From: Siminovitchia fordii DSM 16014 = CIP 108821
GTDB lineage: Bacteria > Bacillota > Bacilli > Bacillales > Bacillaceae_C
DNA length: 64,000 nucleotides
Assembly (NCBI RefSeq): GCF_000374565.1
Contig: NZ_KB894689.1
Location: 156,846 to 220,845, forward strand
Reading direction: 5' to 3'
The notes beneath the pieces are model-generated. The model searched no databases. It was not told where the DNA came from and worked only from the letters and a program-made list of their open reading frames with translations. Position 1 is the stretch's first letter. Each line of letters begins with the position of its first letter. Positions 54,675 through 63,993 of the stretch are shown in pieces. The position numbers and the translations under genes are program-made.

Positions 54675-55514
54675 TTGAGAAAAGTTCCGTTTAAAAAAAT
54701 GCATGGTTGCGGCAATGATTTTATTGTGATTGATAATCGGGAATCTGTAATGAAAAGTTTTGAGCTTTCTCATTTTGTCAAGTCCGTTTGCACCAGGAGG
54801 TTCCATATTGGTGCGGATGGCCTCATGTTATTGGAAAAATCCACATCAGCAGATTTTAAAATGAGATATTTCAACTCAGACGGCAGTGAAGGGGAGATGT
54901 GCGGAAACGGAGCACGCTGTATCGTGAAGTACGCCTATTTAATGGGAATAGGCGGTGATGTCATGACTTTCGAAACGTTGAATGGTATTTACGAAGGAAG
55001 AATACGTAATGAGAATGTCCAAATTAAATTTCCGCCCATACCGATTCAGGATTTCCATCTCCATCAACCTTTTCCTTCGAATGAAAACGTTTTCTATCAT
55101 TTTGCTTGGGTAGGCGTACCACATACGGTATTTGTTGAAAGGAATATTGATCTAAAACAGGATCAATCTTTTATTCAGTGGGCCAGAGCCATCAGATACA
55201 ATCCAGCCATCTGTACAAGTGGAACAAATGTCAACTTAATTGAAATAGGTGATGAAAATCAAATCAAGATTAGAACGTATGAACGCGGAGTGGAAGATGA
55301 GACATTGGCCTGTGGTTCTGGTGCGACCGCTTCGGCCATTATTTCAGGTTTGTTGGGCAATGTATCTTCTCCTGTAAAAGTTCATACCAAGGGAGGCATT
55401 TTGACGATTACCTTTCGAATCACAGAAGACTATGTTCAAGATATATGTTTGGAGGGAAATGCGGTTGTTGTTGCTGAGGGAGAACTTCTGTCAGAAGCAT
55501 CAGTCAGAGTATAA
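54675..55514 (+). CDS. diaminopimelate epimerase (DapF homologue)
   Basis: 279 residues. KMHGCGNDFIVID at the N-terminus, first catalytic Cys in MCGNGARC and second in LACGSGATAS, so both acid-base cysteines are kept. DapF interconverts LL- and meso-diaminopimelate for lysine and cell wall. TTG start with GAGGAG 10 bases upstream. Directly downstream is a lysA-like fragment, then a D-cysteine-desulfhydrase homologue and a symporter, so this copy may be a racemase for an imported amino acid rather than the housekeeping enzyme (inference). Confidence 0.85.
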   Translation: MRKVPFKKMHGCGNDFIVIDNRESVMKSFELSHFVKSVCTRRFHIGADGLMLLEKSTSADFKMRYFNSDGSEGEMCGNGARCIVKYAYLMGIGGDVMTFETLNGIYEGRIRNENVQIKFPPIPIQDFHLHQPFPSNENVFYHFAWVGVPHTVFVERNIDLKQDQSFIQWARAIRYNPAICTSGTNVNLIEIGDENQIKIRTYERGVEDETLACGSGATASAIISGLLGNVSSPVKVHTKGGILTITFRITEDYVQDICLEGNAVVVAEGELLSEASVRV

Positions 55515-55541
55515 AGCGGAAAGGGAGAGGATGCTTAAGAT

Positions 55542-55640
55542 ATGTATTTACACGGGACATCTAAGATTCATAAACAGGGTGATGTAGAAAATCGGCGGTT
55601 GTTTGTAATAGAATTGACGAAACAATACGGCCATCAAAAA
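55542..55640 (+). pseudogene. diaminopimelate decarboxylase (lysA) N-terminal remnant
   Basis: ATG at 55542 opens MYLHGTSKIHKQGDVENRR then VIELTKQYG, which is the well-known LysA start (MYLHGTS...QG...ELA..YG). After about 32 codons the similarity breaks and the next gene begins. So lysA was truncated here, leaving dapF intact. Confidence 0.7.
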
Positions 55641-55656
55641 AGGTGGAGATATTTGA

Positions 55657-56676
55657 ATGTTATTATCAAAAATACCGAGAAGAAGTTATACACAAGTACA
55701 AACACCCATTGAAAAGTTAAATCGGCTTACTCATTTATTAAATGGGCCTAATATTTTCATCAAAAGAGATGATTTGTTGGGACTGACCGGGGGCGGCAAT
55801 AAAACAAGAAAATTAGAGTTTTTAATGGCGGATGCCATTGCAAAGGGAGCAGACACGATTGTAACATGTGGTGCGCTTCAATCGAACCATTGCCGCCTAA
55901 CATTGGCTGCAGCAGTGAAAGAGGGATTAAAATGCCAGCTTGTATTAGAAGAAGGGGTTTCAACAACATATGACCCAAATGCGAATGGAAATAATCTCCT
56001 ATATAAATTGCTTGGAGCAGAAGAGATTATAGTCGTAAAAAATGGTTCAGATTTAAATGACGAGATGCAGGCAGTAGGTGAAAAACTGATTGCTTCAGGA
56101 AGAAATCCCTACATCATTCCTGTCGGTGGATCCAATGAGTTGGGGGCTGTAGGTTATGTTGCTTGTGCACAGGAAATCCTCCAACAATCATTTGAACACG
56201 GGCTTGCGATTGACCATATTGTTGTGGCAAGCGGAAGCGGCGGGACACAAGCAGGATTAATTGTTGGGTTACATGGAAACAATGCCTCCATTAAGGTAAC
56301 AGGGATTAATGTTTCCAGATCAAATGAATCACAGATCCCCAAAATCTATCAACTGGTACAAGAGACAGCCAAATTTCTAAATGTTTCATATGAGATTCCC
56401 ATCAAAAGGGTGCAATGCAACGATCAGTTCGTTGGCGGAGGTTACACGATTCCAACTGAAGGCATGATTGAAGCGGTACAAATGCTGGCACGTACAGAAG
56501 GGATCCTATTAGATCCCGTTTATACCGGAAAAGTTATGGCTGGACTGATTGAATTGGTCCGAAATGAAACGTTCAAGAAGGATGAAAATGTACTGTTCAT
56601 CCATACAGGCGGTTCTCCTTCCCTATACGCAAACCATACATTATTCAATGAAGATTTGTTTGTTTTGCAGGGTTGA
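55657..56676 (+). CDS. D-cysteine desulfhydrase / ACC-deaminase-family PLP enzyme
   Basis: 339 residues, fold-type II PLP enzyme. GGGNKTRKLEFLMADA has the PLP lysine, CGALQSNHCRLTLAAAV the substrate loop, and GSGGTQAGLIVG binds the phosphate; FIHTGGSPSLYA is near the end. The family deaminates D-cysteine, 1-aminocyclopropane carboxylate or similar D-amino acids. AGGTGG upstream. Located between an epimerase and an amino-acid symporter, so it may consume D-amino acids made by the epimerase. Confidence 0.87.
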   Translation: MLLSKIPRRSYTQVQTPIEKLNRLTHLLNGPNIFIKRDDLLGLTGGGNKTRKLEFLMADAIAKGADTIVTCGALQSNHCRLTLAAAVKEGLKCQLVLEEGVSTTYDPNANGNNLLYKLLGAEEIIVVKNGSDLNDEMQAVGEKLIASGRNPYIIPVGGSNELGAVGYVACAQEILQQSFEHGLAIDHIVVASGSGGTQAGLIVGLHGNNASIKVTGINVSRSNESQIPKIYQLVQETAKFLNVSYEIPIKRVQCNDQFVGGGYTIPTEGMIEAVQMLARTEGILLDPVYTGKVMAGLIELVRNETFKKDENVLFIHTGGSPSLYANHTLFNEDLFVLQG

Positions 56677-56918
56677 CGCATACAGCGGAGAGCAAATGTA
56701 TTTGGATTGTGGATTAAATGATAAAAAGTGTTGAACGAAGGGCTAAACATATGAAGGCTGTTGCAGTTTTGCCGGATTCAGAATATTATATGTGTTCGCT
56801 TAAGTATGGATATAACGATTAAATGGCTAAAGCAAACATGTAAAAAATGACAGGGGCGGGACTGGATTAAATATGAATTCGAAAGACCAGAAGTTAACAA
56901 ACATAGGGGGTAACGACT

Positions 56919-58175
56919 TTGGGAAAAAAATTAAAAGCCTATCGTTTTCCATTAATTCTTCTTTCGGCAATTATTATCGGCTCCATTATCGGACTGATTT
57001 TTGGTGAAAAGGCTGGTGTCATTCGGCCACTTGGAGACTTGTTTATCAATCTACTTTTCATGGTCGTTGTTCCACTTGTTTTCTTTTCCATTTCATCGGC
57101 TGTAGCCAACATGGACAGCATGCGCCGGCTTGGTAAAATCATGGGATGGATGATAACCGTTTTCGTTATTACTGGTATTATTGCATCTATTACGATGGTT
57201 GTTGCAACGATTATTTTTCCGATGGGATCTGGAGTGGATATCTCTTTGGAAACTCCCGAAAACTTAGAAAAGCTAACACTTTCAGAACAACTTGTAAGCA
57301 CTTTCACAGTTCCGGATTTTGTTAACTTGTTTTCCCGTCAACACATGCTGGCTCTCATTGTGTTTTCTGTTCTTATCGGAATAGCAACAGGGTTAACCGG
57401 TGAAGTTGGCAAACCGTTTGCCAGATTTCTTGAAAGTGGATCTGAAATATTTATGAAGGTCATTCAACTCATTATGTATTATGCACCAATTGGTTTAGGA
57501 GCTTATTTCGCTGCGTTGATAGGAGATATGGGCGCGGAGTTGATTGGTGATTACGCTCAGGCATTCCTTCTTTATTATCCTGTTGCCATCCTTTACTTTG
57601 CTATTGGATTTACACTGTATGCATTTATTGCAGGAGGAAAAAAGGGGGTTACCCGTTTTTGGAAAAATATCCTTACACCAGCAGCAACGGCATTGGGAAC
57701 CGGAAGCAGTTTTGCCACATTACCGGTAAACTTACAAGCTGCCAAAAACATAGGTGTTCCGAAAGATATCCGGGAAACTGTATTACCTCTTGGAGCAACC
57801 ATTCATATGGATGGATCCTGTCTTTCAGCCATACTTAAAATTGCTTTTGTATTTGGTGTGTTCAACATGGACTATAGCGGACTAGATACGTTTCTAACAG
57901 CTATTGGTATAGCCTTATTGTCCGGTGTTGTAATGAGCGGGATTCCTGGCGGGGGCTTCATTGGAGAAATGGTTATTGTTACTCTCTATGGCTTGCCGAT
58001 CCAAGCATTGCCAATTATTTCAGCCATCGGTGTCGTCGTAGATCCACCTGCAACAATGGTCAACGCTACTGGGGATACAGTAGCAAGTATGCTCGTTTCA
58101 AGACAATTAGAAGGAAAAGATTGGATGGACCAAGTAAACGTTGAAGAACCACAACAGCATAGTTTAACCCTATGA
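56919..58175 (+). CDS. DAACS-family sodium/proton dicarboxylate or amino-acid symporter
   Basis: 418 residues, about eight helices plus two hairpins. FINLLFMVVVPLVFFSISSAV, TALGTGSSFATLPV (serine-rich hairpin HP1-like), GATIHMDGSCLSAI and GIPGGGFIGEMV mark the glutamate/aspartate/C4-dicarboxylate symporter family (GltP/DctA). TTG start behind AGGGGG. It probably imports the amino acid handled by the two upstream enzymes. Serine/threonine transport (SstT) is another possibility. Confidence 0.88.
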   Translation: MGKKLKAYRFPLILLSAIIIGSIIGLIFGEKAGVIRPLGDLFINLLFMVVVPLVFFSISSAVANMDSMRRLGKIMGWMITVFVITGIIASITMVVATIIFPMGSGVDISLETPENLEKLTLSEQLVSTFTVPDFVNLFSRQHMLALIVFSVLIGIATGLTGEVGKPFARFLESGSEIFMKVIQLIMYYAPIGLGAYFAALIGDMGAELIGDYAQAFLLYYPVAILYFAIGFTLYAFIAGGKKGVTRFWKNILTPAATALGTGSSFATLPVNLQAAKNIGVPKDIRETVLPLGATIHMDGSCLSAILKIAFVFGVFNMDYSGLDTFLTAIGIALLSGVVMSGIPGGGFIGEMVIVTLYGLPIQALPIISAIGVVVDPPATMVNATGDTVASMLVSRQLEGKDWMDQVNVEEPQQHSLTL

Positions 58176-58324
58176 GGAAGGAAAAAAGATTATAAAGGCT
58201 GATAAAGTTTCAACCAATGCAAAGTCTTATGTAAGTGAAAAATATAACTCTTTCAACCATAAAAGCAGGAAAAAAGAAACATTACATTTTGAAGTGACTC
58301 CAAAAAGGTAGGCATCATATTTTC

Positions 58325-58440
58325 CTAAGCAACCTCCAAGGTCTGAACTCGGTATTCTACCGGGCTCAGGCCTTTTAATTTTCCATGCGGATTTATAGCC
58401 TGGAAGATTATGTAGTTGCTACTAATCGGCATGTAATATT
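58325..58440 (-). pseudogene. IS3-family transposase C-terminal fragment
   Basis: Minus-strand translation ends NPHGKLKGLSPVEYRVQ, the last segment of an IS3-type OrfB transposase (…LGYLSPVEYR). The rest of the element is absent; similarity stops around 58,440 where plus-strand integrase sequence begins. Confidence 0.65.
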
Positions 58441-58600
58441 CCGGGGCCGATTGGAACTCATACGTTAAGAAAAACTTTTGGTTATCATTTCTATCAAGAG
58501 CATAAAGATGTTGCCATGGCTGCAAAGGATTTTTGGGTATTCTTCGCCAACCGTCACGTTGCGTTATATCGGATGAAATGATTGATGATGCATTTATTTG
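58441..58600 (+). pseudogene. tyrosine recombinase (integrase) C-terminal remnant
   Basis: Plus-strand reading gives PIGTHTLRKTFGYHFYQ, then in another frame RIFGYSSPTVTLRYIG, then ISDEMIDDA. These are consecutive catalytic blocks (HxxR and the active-site Tyr region) of a phage-type integrase, split by frameshifts and a stop. Confidence 0.75.
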
Positions 58601-58657
58601 TTCAAAGAAGTCAACAAGATCAACACTTTTGGTATGGAACCAACAGGACTTAATATA

Positions 58658-59470
58658 TCATGAACTAAACTTTACTGCCGTAGTCATATACATAATATCG
58701 TTATCAAGTTTAATAGTACCTAGAGTCTTCTTTTCATATTCACCATGTAAAGTAATATCAATATCAGTAAAACCAAGTTCCTCATACATTTTTACTAATT
58801 CATCTTCAGAGAAAAATGATTTCCATGGAGCACCAATTTTTTTCATTAATTGAAGGTGTTCGTTTGCTTTTTTGTGTCTTGGAGGCGAAAATACTTCTTT
58901 ACTCATAAAATCTACACTACACCCTACAATATTTATATGACTACAGAGGTACTGAAGTACTTTGTATACATTAGATTTACTAATAAAGAAGGTGCCTCCC
59001 TCCCAAATAATATAAGTTGGTTTGCTATGAATCATTCCTTCTTGTTCTAGTTCCTCAAGAATAGTAGAATTAATATCTTTTTCAAGATCACACTGTAGAA
59101 TCTTAGTCTTAGTTTTAGTTTTGGAATATGAATAAATATTTTTAATGTCATTCGCTGCAATATCTAATCCAAAACATTTTTTATTTTTTAAGGAAAAGAG
59201 TGTATCTGGTTTTGTATCTAATCCTACAGATAGAATTAACAGTTGCTCAAATGAATTAGAATGTTTGTTTATTTGGTTAGTTAAATAATGATGTCGGGAT
59301 ATAATATTTCGCGTATAAAATCCATCATATAACTCATCACAACTTTCTTGAAATTCATTCGCATATTCAATTTCCCTAATAATTTTTTCGGACTGCATAT
59401 CATTCAAGTGTTTACTTTTTACATATGGAATTCCTAACATTGTTAAATTAAGATCTTCTTTTTTAATCAA
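58658..59470 (-). CDS. leucine carboxyl methyltransferase-family (PPM1-like) SAM methyltransferase
   Basis: 270 residues. LLILSVGLDTKPDTLF is the glycine-rich SAM site of the LCM/PF04072 family, with TYIIWEGGTFFI after it (the WEG motif of polyketide O-methyltransferases). Very AT-rich codon use, unlike its neighbours, and bordered by integrase and IS relics, so probably acquired. TTG start behind GAGGAGG. It probably methylates a carboxyl or hydroxyl group; substrate unknown. Confidence 0.8.
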   Translation of the reverse strand: MIKKEDLNLTMLGIPYVKSKHLNDMQSEKIIREIEYANEFQESCDELYDGFYTRNIISRHHYLTNQINKHSNSFEQLLILSVGLDTKPDTLFSLKNKKCFGLDIAANDIKNIYSYSKTKTKTKILQCDLEKDINSTILEELEQEGMIHSKPTYIIWEGGTFFISKSNVYKVLQYLCSHINIVGCSVDFMSKEVFSPPRHKKANEHLQLMKKIGAPWKSFFSEDELVKMYEELGFTDIDITLHGEYEKKTLGTIKLDNDIMYMTTAVKFSS

Positions 59471-60226
59471 GCTACTTCCTCCTCGTATATGATATTTAAG
59501 CCTTATTTCAACTTTATTTGATATTGTTTAAAAAACCATATTTTTGCAGTTAAGGCTGTTTAATCATCTAACCTTCTTAATAGCAACTGTATGGCTTTTT
59601 TCACAGTTCGATGGCTTGAGATGCAAGTTTTTCTTGACTAAACTTACTTTGCTCAGGCAGCATCACTTCCATGCTCTCTATTGAGTTATCCAATGCTGAT
59701 ATGTCAATAACAGCCTGCTCACTAGCAGCGTTTGGTTCAACGTTGATATTAAAGAGATCCTTATCCATATTTACTGTTGCACTAACTGCGGGCAGGACGC
59801 ATTGAAAAGATAAAAGTACGACAAAATTATTGGAAAAACTCTTTGCAAAAGTATGCCTCCAAATGAATTAAGAAGGTAAATATTACTAATAATGTGAAAA
59901 TGAGGGAAAGTGTAACATTTAATAAATAATTGTAATAGTAGTTTAATATAAATCAAGGGAAAAAGAGTTTATTGTCGGAAGATGCGGAAAAAGTAGTGTT
60001 TTTCCAAATAATAAATTCAAAAATTATAATCCTTGATGACTAGTATACAGATATTTAGACTTATATTGATTTGCAAGTCGTTTCTTAGTCGATGAGACTA
60101 CATGTTGTTATACTAAAAGAAATATTTAGTGCCTAAAACAACTAAAAAGAGATATTAAACCAAAAGAAAAAGACTGAATCTATGTTGAATCCAGCCTGAA
60201 TTATGATTAATTTGGGATTTTAAAAA
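59471..60226. other. gene-poor AT-rich region with a small secreted-protein-like remnant
   Basis: Apart from the frame at 59601-59768, the roughly 750 bases hold no assignable gene. A T-rich signal-peptide-like run lies on the minus strand at 59770-59845, in a different frame from that ORF. Confidence 0.3.
59601..59768 (-). pseudogene. possible truncated exported protein
   Basis: 55 codons beginning MDKDLFNINVEPNAASEQAV and ending SQAIEL. Just upstream, in another frame after a GGAGG-TTG start, lies a hydrophobic run VFPIILSYFYLFNASC resembling a lipoprotein signal. A frameshift probably split a small exported protein. Confidence 0.4.
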
Positions 60227-60258
60227 ACCGCTTGGGGAAGAGTGGGTTCTTTAGCGGT
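60227..60258 (-). terminator. terminator of the aminotransferase gene
   Basis: ACCGCT (60227-60232) with AGCGGT (60253-60258); minus strand continues TTTTTTAA. Confidence 0.75.
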
Positions 60259-60278
60259 CATCACCAAAAACTATGCCC

Positions 60279-61430
60279 TTAATTTTCTGCTTTATAGGCA
60301 TCCAGGAATAGTTGTCCAAGATTACCCTTTCCTTTGAAACCTACATCACGTAGGCCATTATCGATCACTGTTAATACAGATAGAACTTTTTCAATGAAGG
60401 CATTTTCCCCCATATGACCAATTCGCAAGATGACATCTTCATATTGCGCCAAAGAAGTGGCGATGTATAGATTGTATGTTTTTTGGATGTGTCGTTGTAA
60501 TCGTAATGCGCCTATTTCTTCCGGAATGATGACGGCAGTGACCGTATTGGAGCATCCTGATTCTAAGAATAAGGATAGTCCATATTCTTGTATGGATTTT
60601 CGCACGGCGTTCGCAATTTTCGCATGTCGCTCATAAACCGCCAATTGTCCTTCTTTTAAAATATTGTCCAAGGCAACATCTAAAGCTTCAATATTGCCAG
60701 CGGGCATCGTATAAGGCAAGGTTCCTTTTTCAATATATCCATTGAAAATTTGGAGGTTTGCATAATATGAAGCAATGGGTGTTTTACGATCATTCATCGC
60801 TTTTTTAGCGTCCGCACTAATGGAAACGATAGCTAAGCCAGTAGGTGCTGAGATCGCCTTTTGAGTACCTCCACAGCAAATGTCGATTTGATTTTGGTCG
60901 ACATCGATGGGTTCACCGACCATACCAGCTACTGAATCAACCACTGTTAGAATGCCATATTCCTTTAGTAAGGGAGAGAGTTGGCTAACATCATTTAAGA
61001 TGGACGTTGGTGTATCACAATGAACAAATGTCGCATATTTGAAGTCATGATCTTTTTCTAAATAATCGCGTACTTCTTCAACAGGTATGTCTTTATGATA
61101 ATCAAAACTTAAGACAACAGGTTCTCCTCCATACATTCTGACAAAATCTTGAAAACCTTCACCGTATATACCGTTATCGAGTACAAGGACACGGTCACCA
61201 GGTTCAGTTAAGCTTGCACAGGCAGCTTCCAAAGCTAGAATCCCTTCTCCGGCAAGCAGCAATACCTCATTTGTAGTACCCATGACCTGGGCCATCTTTT
61301 GGCATACCTCATGGTAATAGTCGATGAATTCTTTATCAAAATCAGGGTTATTTGTTTTTTTAGCTAACGCCAAGCGTACATTCTCACGTACGTCCGTTGG
61401 TCCTGGTGCATAGCTTGGTTTAAATCTCAT
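60279..61430 (-). CDS. class V aminotransferase (alanine/serine-glyoxylate aminotransferase-like)
   Basis: 383 residues. The start MRFKPSYAPGPTDV holds the P-G-P-T motif; VDSVAGMVGEPIDVDQ and the PLP lysine in CCGGTQKAISAPTGLA follow, with RIGHMGEN near the end. The family moves amino groups between alanine or serine and glyoxylate or pyruvate, and includes pyridoxamine-pyruvate aminotransferase. ATG at 61430 with AAAGGA upstream. It stands alone with its own terminator. Exact substrate not decidable. Confidence 0.85.
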   Translation of the reverse strand: MRFKPSYAPGPTDVRENVRLALAKKTNNPDFDKEFIDYYHEVCQKMAQVMGTTNEVLLLAGEGILALEAACASLTEPGDRVLVLDNGIYGEGFQDFVRMYGGEPVVLSFDYHKDIPVEEVRDYLEKDHDFKYATFVHCDTPTSILNDVSQLSPLLKEYGILTVVDSVAGMVGEPIDVDQNQIDICCGGTQKAISAPTGLAIVSISADAKKAMNDRKTPIASYYANLQIFNGYIEKGTLPYTMPAGNIEALDVALDNILKEGQLAVYERHAKIANAVRKSIQEYGLSLFLESGCSNTVTAVIIPEEIGALRLQRHIQKTYNLYIATSLAQYEDVILRIGHMGENAFIEKVLSVLTVIDNGLRDVGFKGKGNLGQLFLDAYKAEN

Positions 61431-61719
61431 ATAAATCGTTCCTTTTCCATCATGTATTTTATGGGATAACCTTAGCAAATAATTGGTATGTTTAAAAGTA
61501 TCAACTTATCCTAAAATCTAGGGGTCAGTTTAAATGAATTACCTATTTATGGATCCTTTACAATTAGAAATTTTTCGGGGCGAGATTATATAAAATAAGA
61601 TTGCAAATGAGGAGAATCATCAATTACAAGAGGTTAGAATTGCCATCTATACTCGGAACACATCAATTGAACAACCAGAAGGACGCAGCTTATTGTTCAA
61701 GGTTTAATAAGGAGTAATA

Positions 61720-61830
61720 TGAAATCGAACACGGTTCTACTGATGGGCACACAATTGTACAAGCAGGGGCGGGAACCGGAAAAACGACAGTTATGATTGA
61801 TCGTTTCCTGTTCCTTAAGAAAACTTTGCT
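61720..61830 (+). pseudogene. UvrD/Rep-type helicase N-terminal fragment
   Basis: EHGSTDGHTIVQAGAGTGKT then TVMIDRFLFLKK: the Walker A region of a superfamily I helicase, with stops just before it and no downstream motifs. It runs directly into DUF4145-like sequence. Confidence 0.65.
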
Positions 61831-61850
61831 AATAAATTCGTTGGAAGCCT

Positions 61851-62295
61851 TAAAGAAAGAATAGACTTGCTCAGCGAAAATGAATACCTGAACAAGGAAA
61901 TTATTATGCGTTGCATTTTATCAGAATGAGCGGAAATAAAGCAGCGCACGATACCCGTAAATTCAGATACTCAGAGGCTTTACTTTCATGGGAAGCCATT
62001 TATACCATTGTCCAATGGTATATTGAAGTGTATGGCCCGGTTGAATTGGCTGTACCTGAGTATCAAGACCCTGTGCCTGATTCCATGTCATTGTCACAGA
62101 AGAATTAGCAAAAGTGCCGCTTACCACTGATGAATTACTGGAAGTACCAGTCTTTTCAGGCAGTTGAACCAAGATCAGATTGAAACAGTGGGGCAATTGC
62201 CAAGGAAACTTGTTATCCTTGCTAAATATGAAAATGTCGGGGGTGGAACTGTGGAGAAGTTGTATGAGCAGTTGAGAGAGAGGCAAGGGGATTAG
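61851..62295 (+). pseudogene. DUF4145-family gene, internally deleted and frameshifted, copy 4
   Basis: Nearly the same DNA as the intact gene from its LKERIDLL segment, with a frameshift near 61905 and about 480 bp removed at 62083 (joining DPVPDS to the VTEELAKVPL region). It then continues to the same C-terminal end. Confidence 0.85.
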
Positions 62296-62332
62296 ACTTT
62301 ATATGAGGATTCATCAATTTTTTGCAAAAAAT

Positions 62333-62368
62333 TTTACTTATGGTACCATGAACCGTACCATAAGTAAA
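62333..62368. repeat. 14-bp perfect inverted repeat after DUF4145 copy 4
   Basis: TTTACTTATGGTAC (62333-62346) pairs with GTACCATAAGTAAA (62355-62368). A related GGCACCACGAACCGTCCC stretch follows the intact gene near 52938, so this may be a REP-like tail of the same module. Confidence 0.65.
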
Positions 62369-62433
62369 TGAGTTTTTATAGTAGAGGTAGTATTGGAAAA
62401 AAAGATTCATTGGGTATTTCCTATTTGAATCGA

Positions 62434-63993
62434 TTTCATAATTGACGTTTTTGAAAATGGGTTGAGTTACCCTACGATGTTTTTTAATGTTTTTTTAAAA
62501 AGGTATTGCGATTTAATCACGCTGTTTTTAACGAATGTTGCTCCATTTCTAGTCTGATCCGGTCTGCGGCTAATTTTGAGGCATTGTAAACAAGCGTCAC
62601 CAATTGGAAGTGAAGCCTGGCTTTCTTACCGGTCCGATGACGGACATTATTGAGTCCAAAGAATTCCTTTAAGTACGCATTAACCCGTTCAACAGCTGTG
62701 CGTTCCTTGTAAAGTTCATTCCACTTTTTCGAACCTCTAGCTGGATGTGTGTACTTGCGGATATCCGTCGATTGCCTGATCTTAAAGGTCATTTGACAAA
62801 GGGAATCGAGTCGCAATGGGCAAACTGTACATTCTTTTGGACGTGTGTATTTCAGTGTCTTGTACTTCTGGTCGAAGCTGTCGTAACGATAAGAATGTTC
62901 CCGGACGCATGTAGGTGCGAAATGTTCATCGTATCCAACTACTTCCCTTTCATTGCGCTGGTTATATGGGATGACAGCCTGTAGATTCTGATTGATTAAT
63001 TGCTGATATATGGGCTCATAATCATAACCTGCATCGAAAAGACCGGCGGTAAATAAAGCTGGAAGATCCCGATCAATTTTCTTCAATAATGGGATGGCTG
63101 CCTTCCCATCATTGAGATTTCCTGACGTCATTATACCCGTTAGAATGTATTGACTCTTTGTGCTGACGGCTAAATGTCCTTTATAACCAAACCAGAAGGT
63201 ATTTTTCCCATCACTGTTTTTCTTGATTCCCCATTTTGGTTCGATGGGAGCTTCTTTATACAACGTTTCCACTGATTCGGATAGCTGGTGAACAATCTCT
63301 TTCTCATAAATCGGGCGTGCGTTTTCGGCAGCCTGTTTTTCCTTTAACCATTGCTCTCGTTCCACCTTCGGCTTGCGTCCGCGCTTTTTCGGTGTCTGCT
63401 TTTCTTTCTTTTTGGAGGCTTGCGCACGATCTCTTGCCTCAAAATGCGTGGCATCGAAGGCGATGTTTTCATCGCTGATATGCCCCTCGTTGATGGCAAG
63501 TAGAATCAGTTCATCATGGATATGTGTCATCACATTTGATTCGCTGATGACAGTAATCATCCTTGAATAGGAGGCTTCAGATGGAATTTGGTCCGAGTGA
63601 AGAAACCCACAGTCATATCGAAAAACCGGGTCACGTTTTAACCGTTTGATTAGGTCCTTGATTGTCACGATACGCTCCACCACACGAGCGATAAGTGAAT
63701 AGACCATGGCACCATAATTCAGTTCTCTTGGGGCACCTACTTTTTTTGGTTTATCGAAAAGATTCCAAAAAGGATTCAGATCGATTGTCGAAAAAACAGC
63801 CTCAAAGTGGTGGGTAGGTTCCAACTCATATAATTCATGCATGTCAAATAGGCTTGGTTGACGTATAATGGACATAGGGCATCTCTCCAGTCTGTTATGT
63901 TTGTGTGGTAACTTACATTATACAGGATTTGGGGAGGTGCCTATTTTTTTACGTCTTGAAAGCCTTGAGCCCCAAGGGCTCGGGATTATGAAA
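62434..63993 (-). mobile_element. IS1182-type insertion sequence
   Basis: Contains one transposase gene bracketed by inverted sequences ATTTCATAAT at 62433-62442 and its reverse complement at about 63985-63994. Similarity inside the ends breaks after about 10 bases. No clear target duplication was seen. The right end coincides with the window's last 10 bases, so the boundary there is approximate. Confidence 0.75.
62517..63875 (-). CDS. IS1182-family DDE transposase
   Basis: 452 residues. The N-terminal DUF772-like helix-turn-helix region (YGAMVYSLIARVVER) is followed by a basic linker PKKRGRKPK, a DDE catalytic core with DATHFEA and ITGIMTSGNLNDGKA and FDAGYDYEPIYQQL, and the final ERTAVERVNAYLKEFFGL (catalytic glutamate). 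Apparently intact from ATG 63875 (GGAGAG upstream) to a stop at 62517, so the element could be active. Confidence 0.92.
   Translation of the reverse strand: MSIIRQPSLFDMHELYELEPTHHFEAVFSTIDLNPFWNLFDKPKKVGAPRELNYGAMVYSLIARVVERIVTIKDLIKRLKRDPVFRYDCGFLHSDQIPSEASYSRMITVISESNVMTHIHDELILLAINEGHISDENIAFDATHFEARDRAQASKKKEKQTPKKRGRKPKVEREQWLKEKQAAENARPIYEKEIVHQLSESVETLYKEAPIEPKWGIKKNSDGKNTFWFGYKGHLAVSTKSQYILTGIMTSGNLNDGKAAIPLLKKIDRDLPALFTAGLFDAGYDYEPIYQQLINQNLQAVIPYNQRNEREVVGYDEHFAPTCVREHSYRYDSFDQKYKTLKYTRPKECTVCPLRLDSLCQMTFKIRQSTDIRKYTHPARGSKKWNELYKERTAVERVNAYLKEFFGLNNVRHRTGKKARLHFQLVTLVYNASKLAADRIRLEMEQHSLKTA

Noticed and set aside
54675..55514. DapF homologue as a CntK-type histidine racemase of a staphylopine-like metallophore system
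   Set aside because: The protein has the standard DapF motifs, and no nicotianamine-synthase-like or metallophore transporter gene is nearby; the opine-dehydrogenase-like gene is 20 kb away in another operon.
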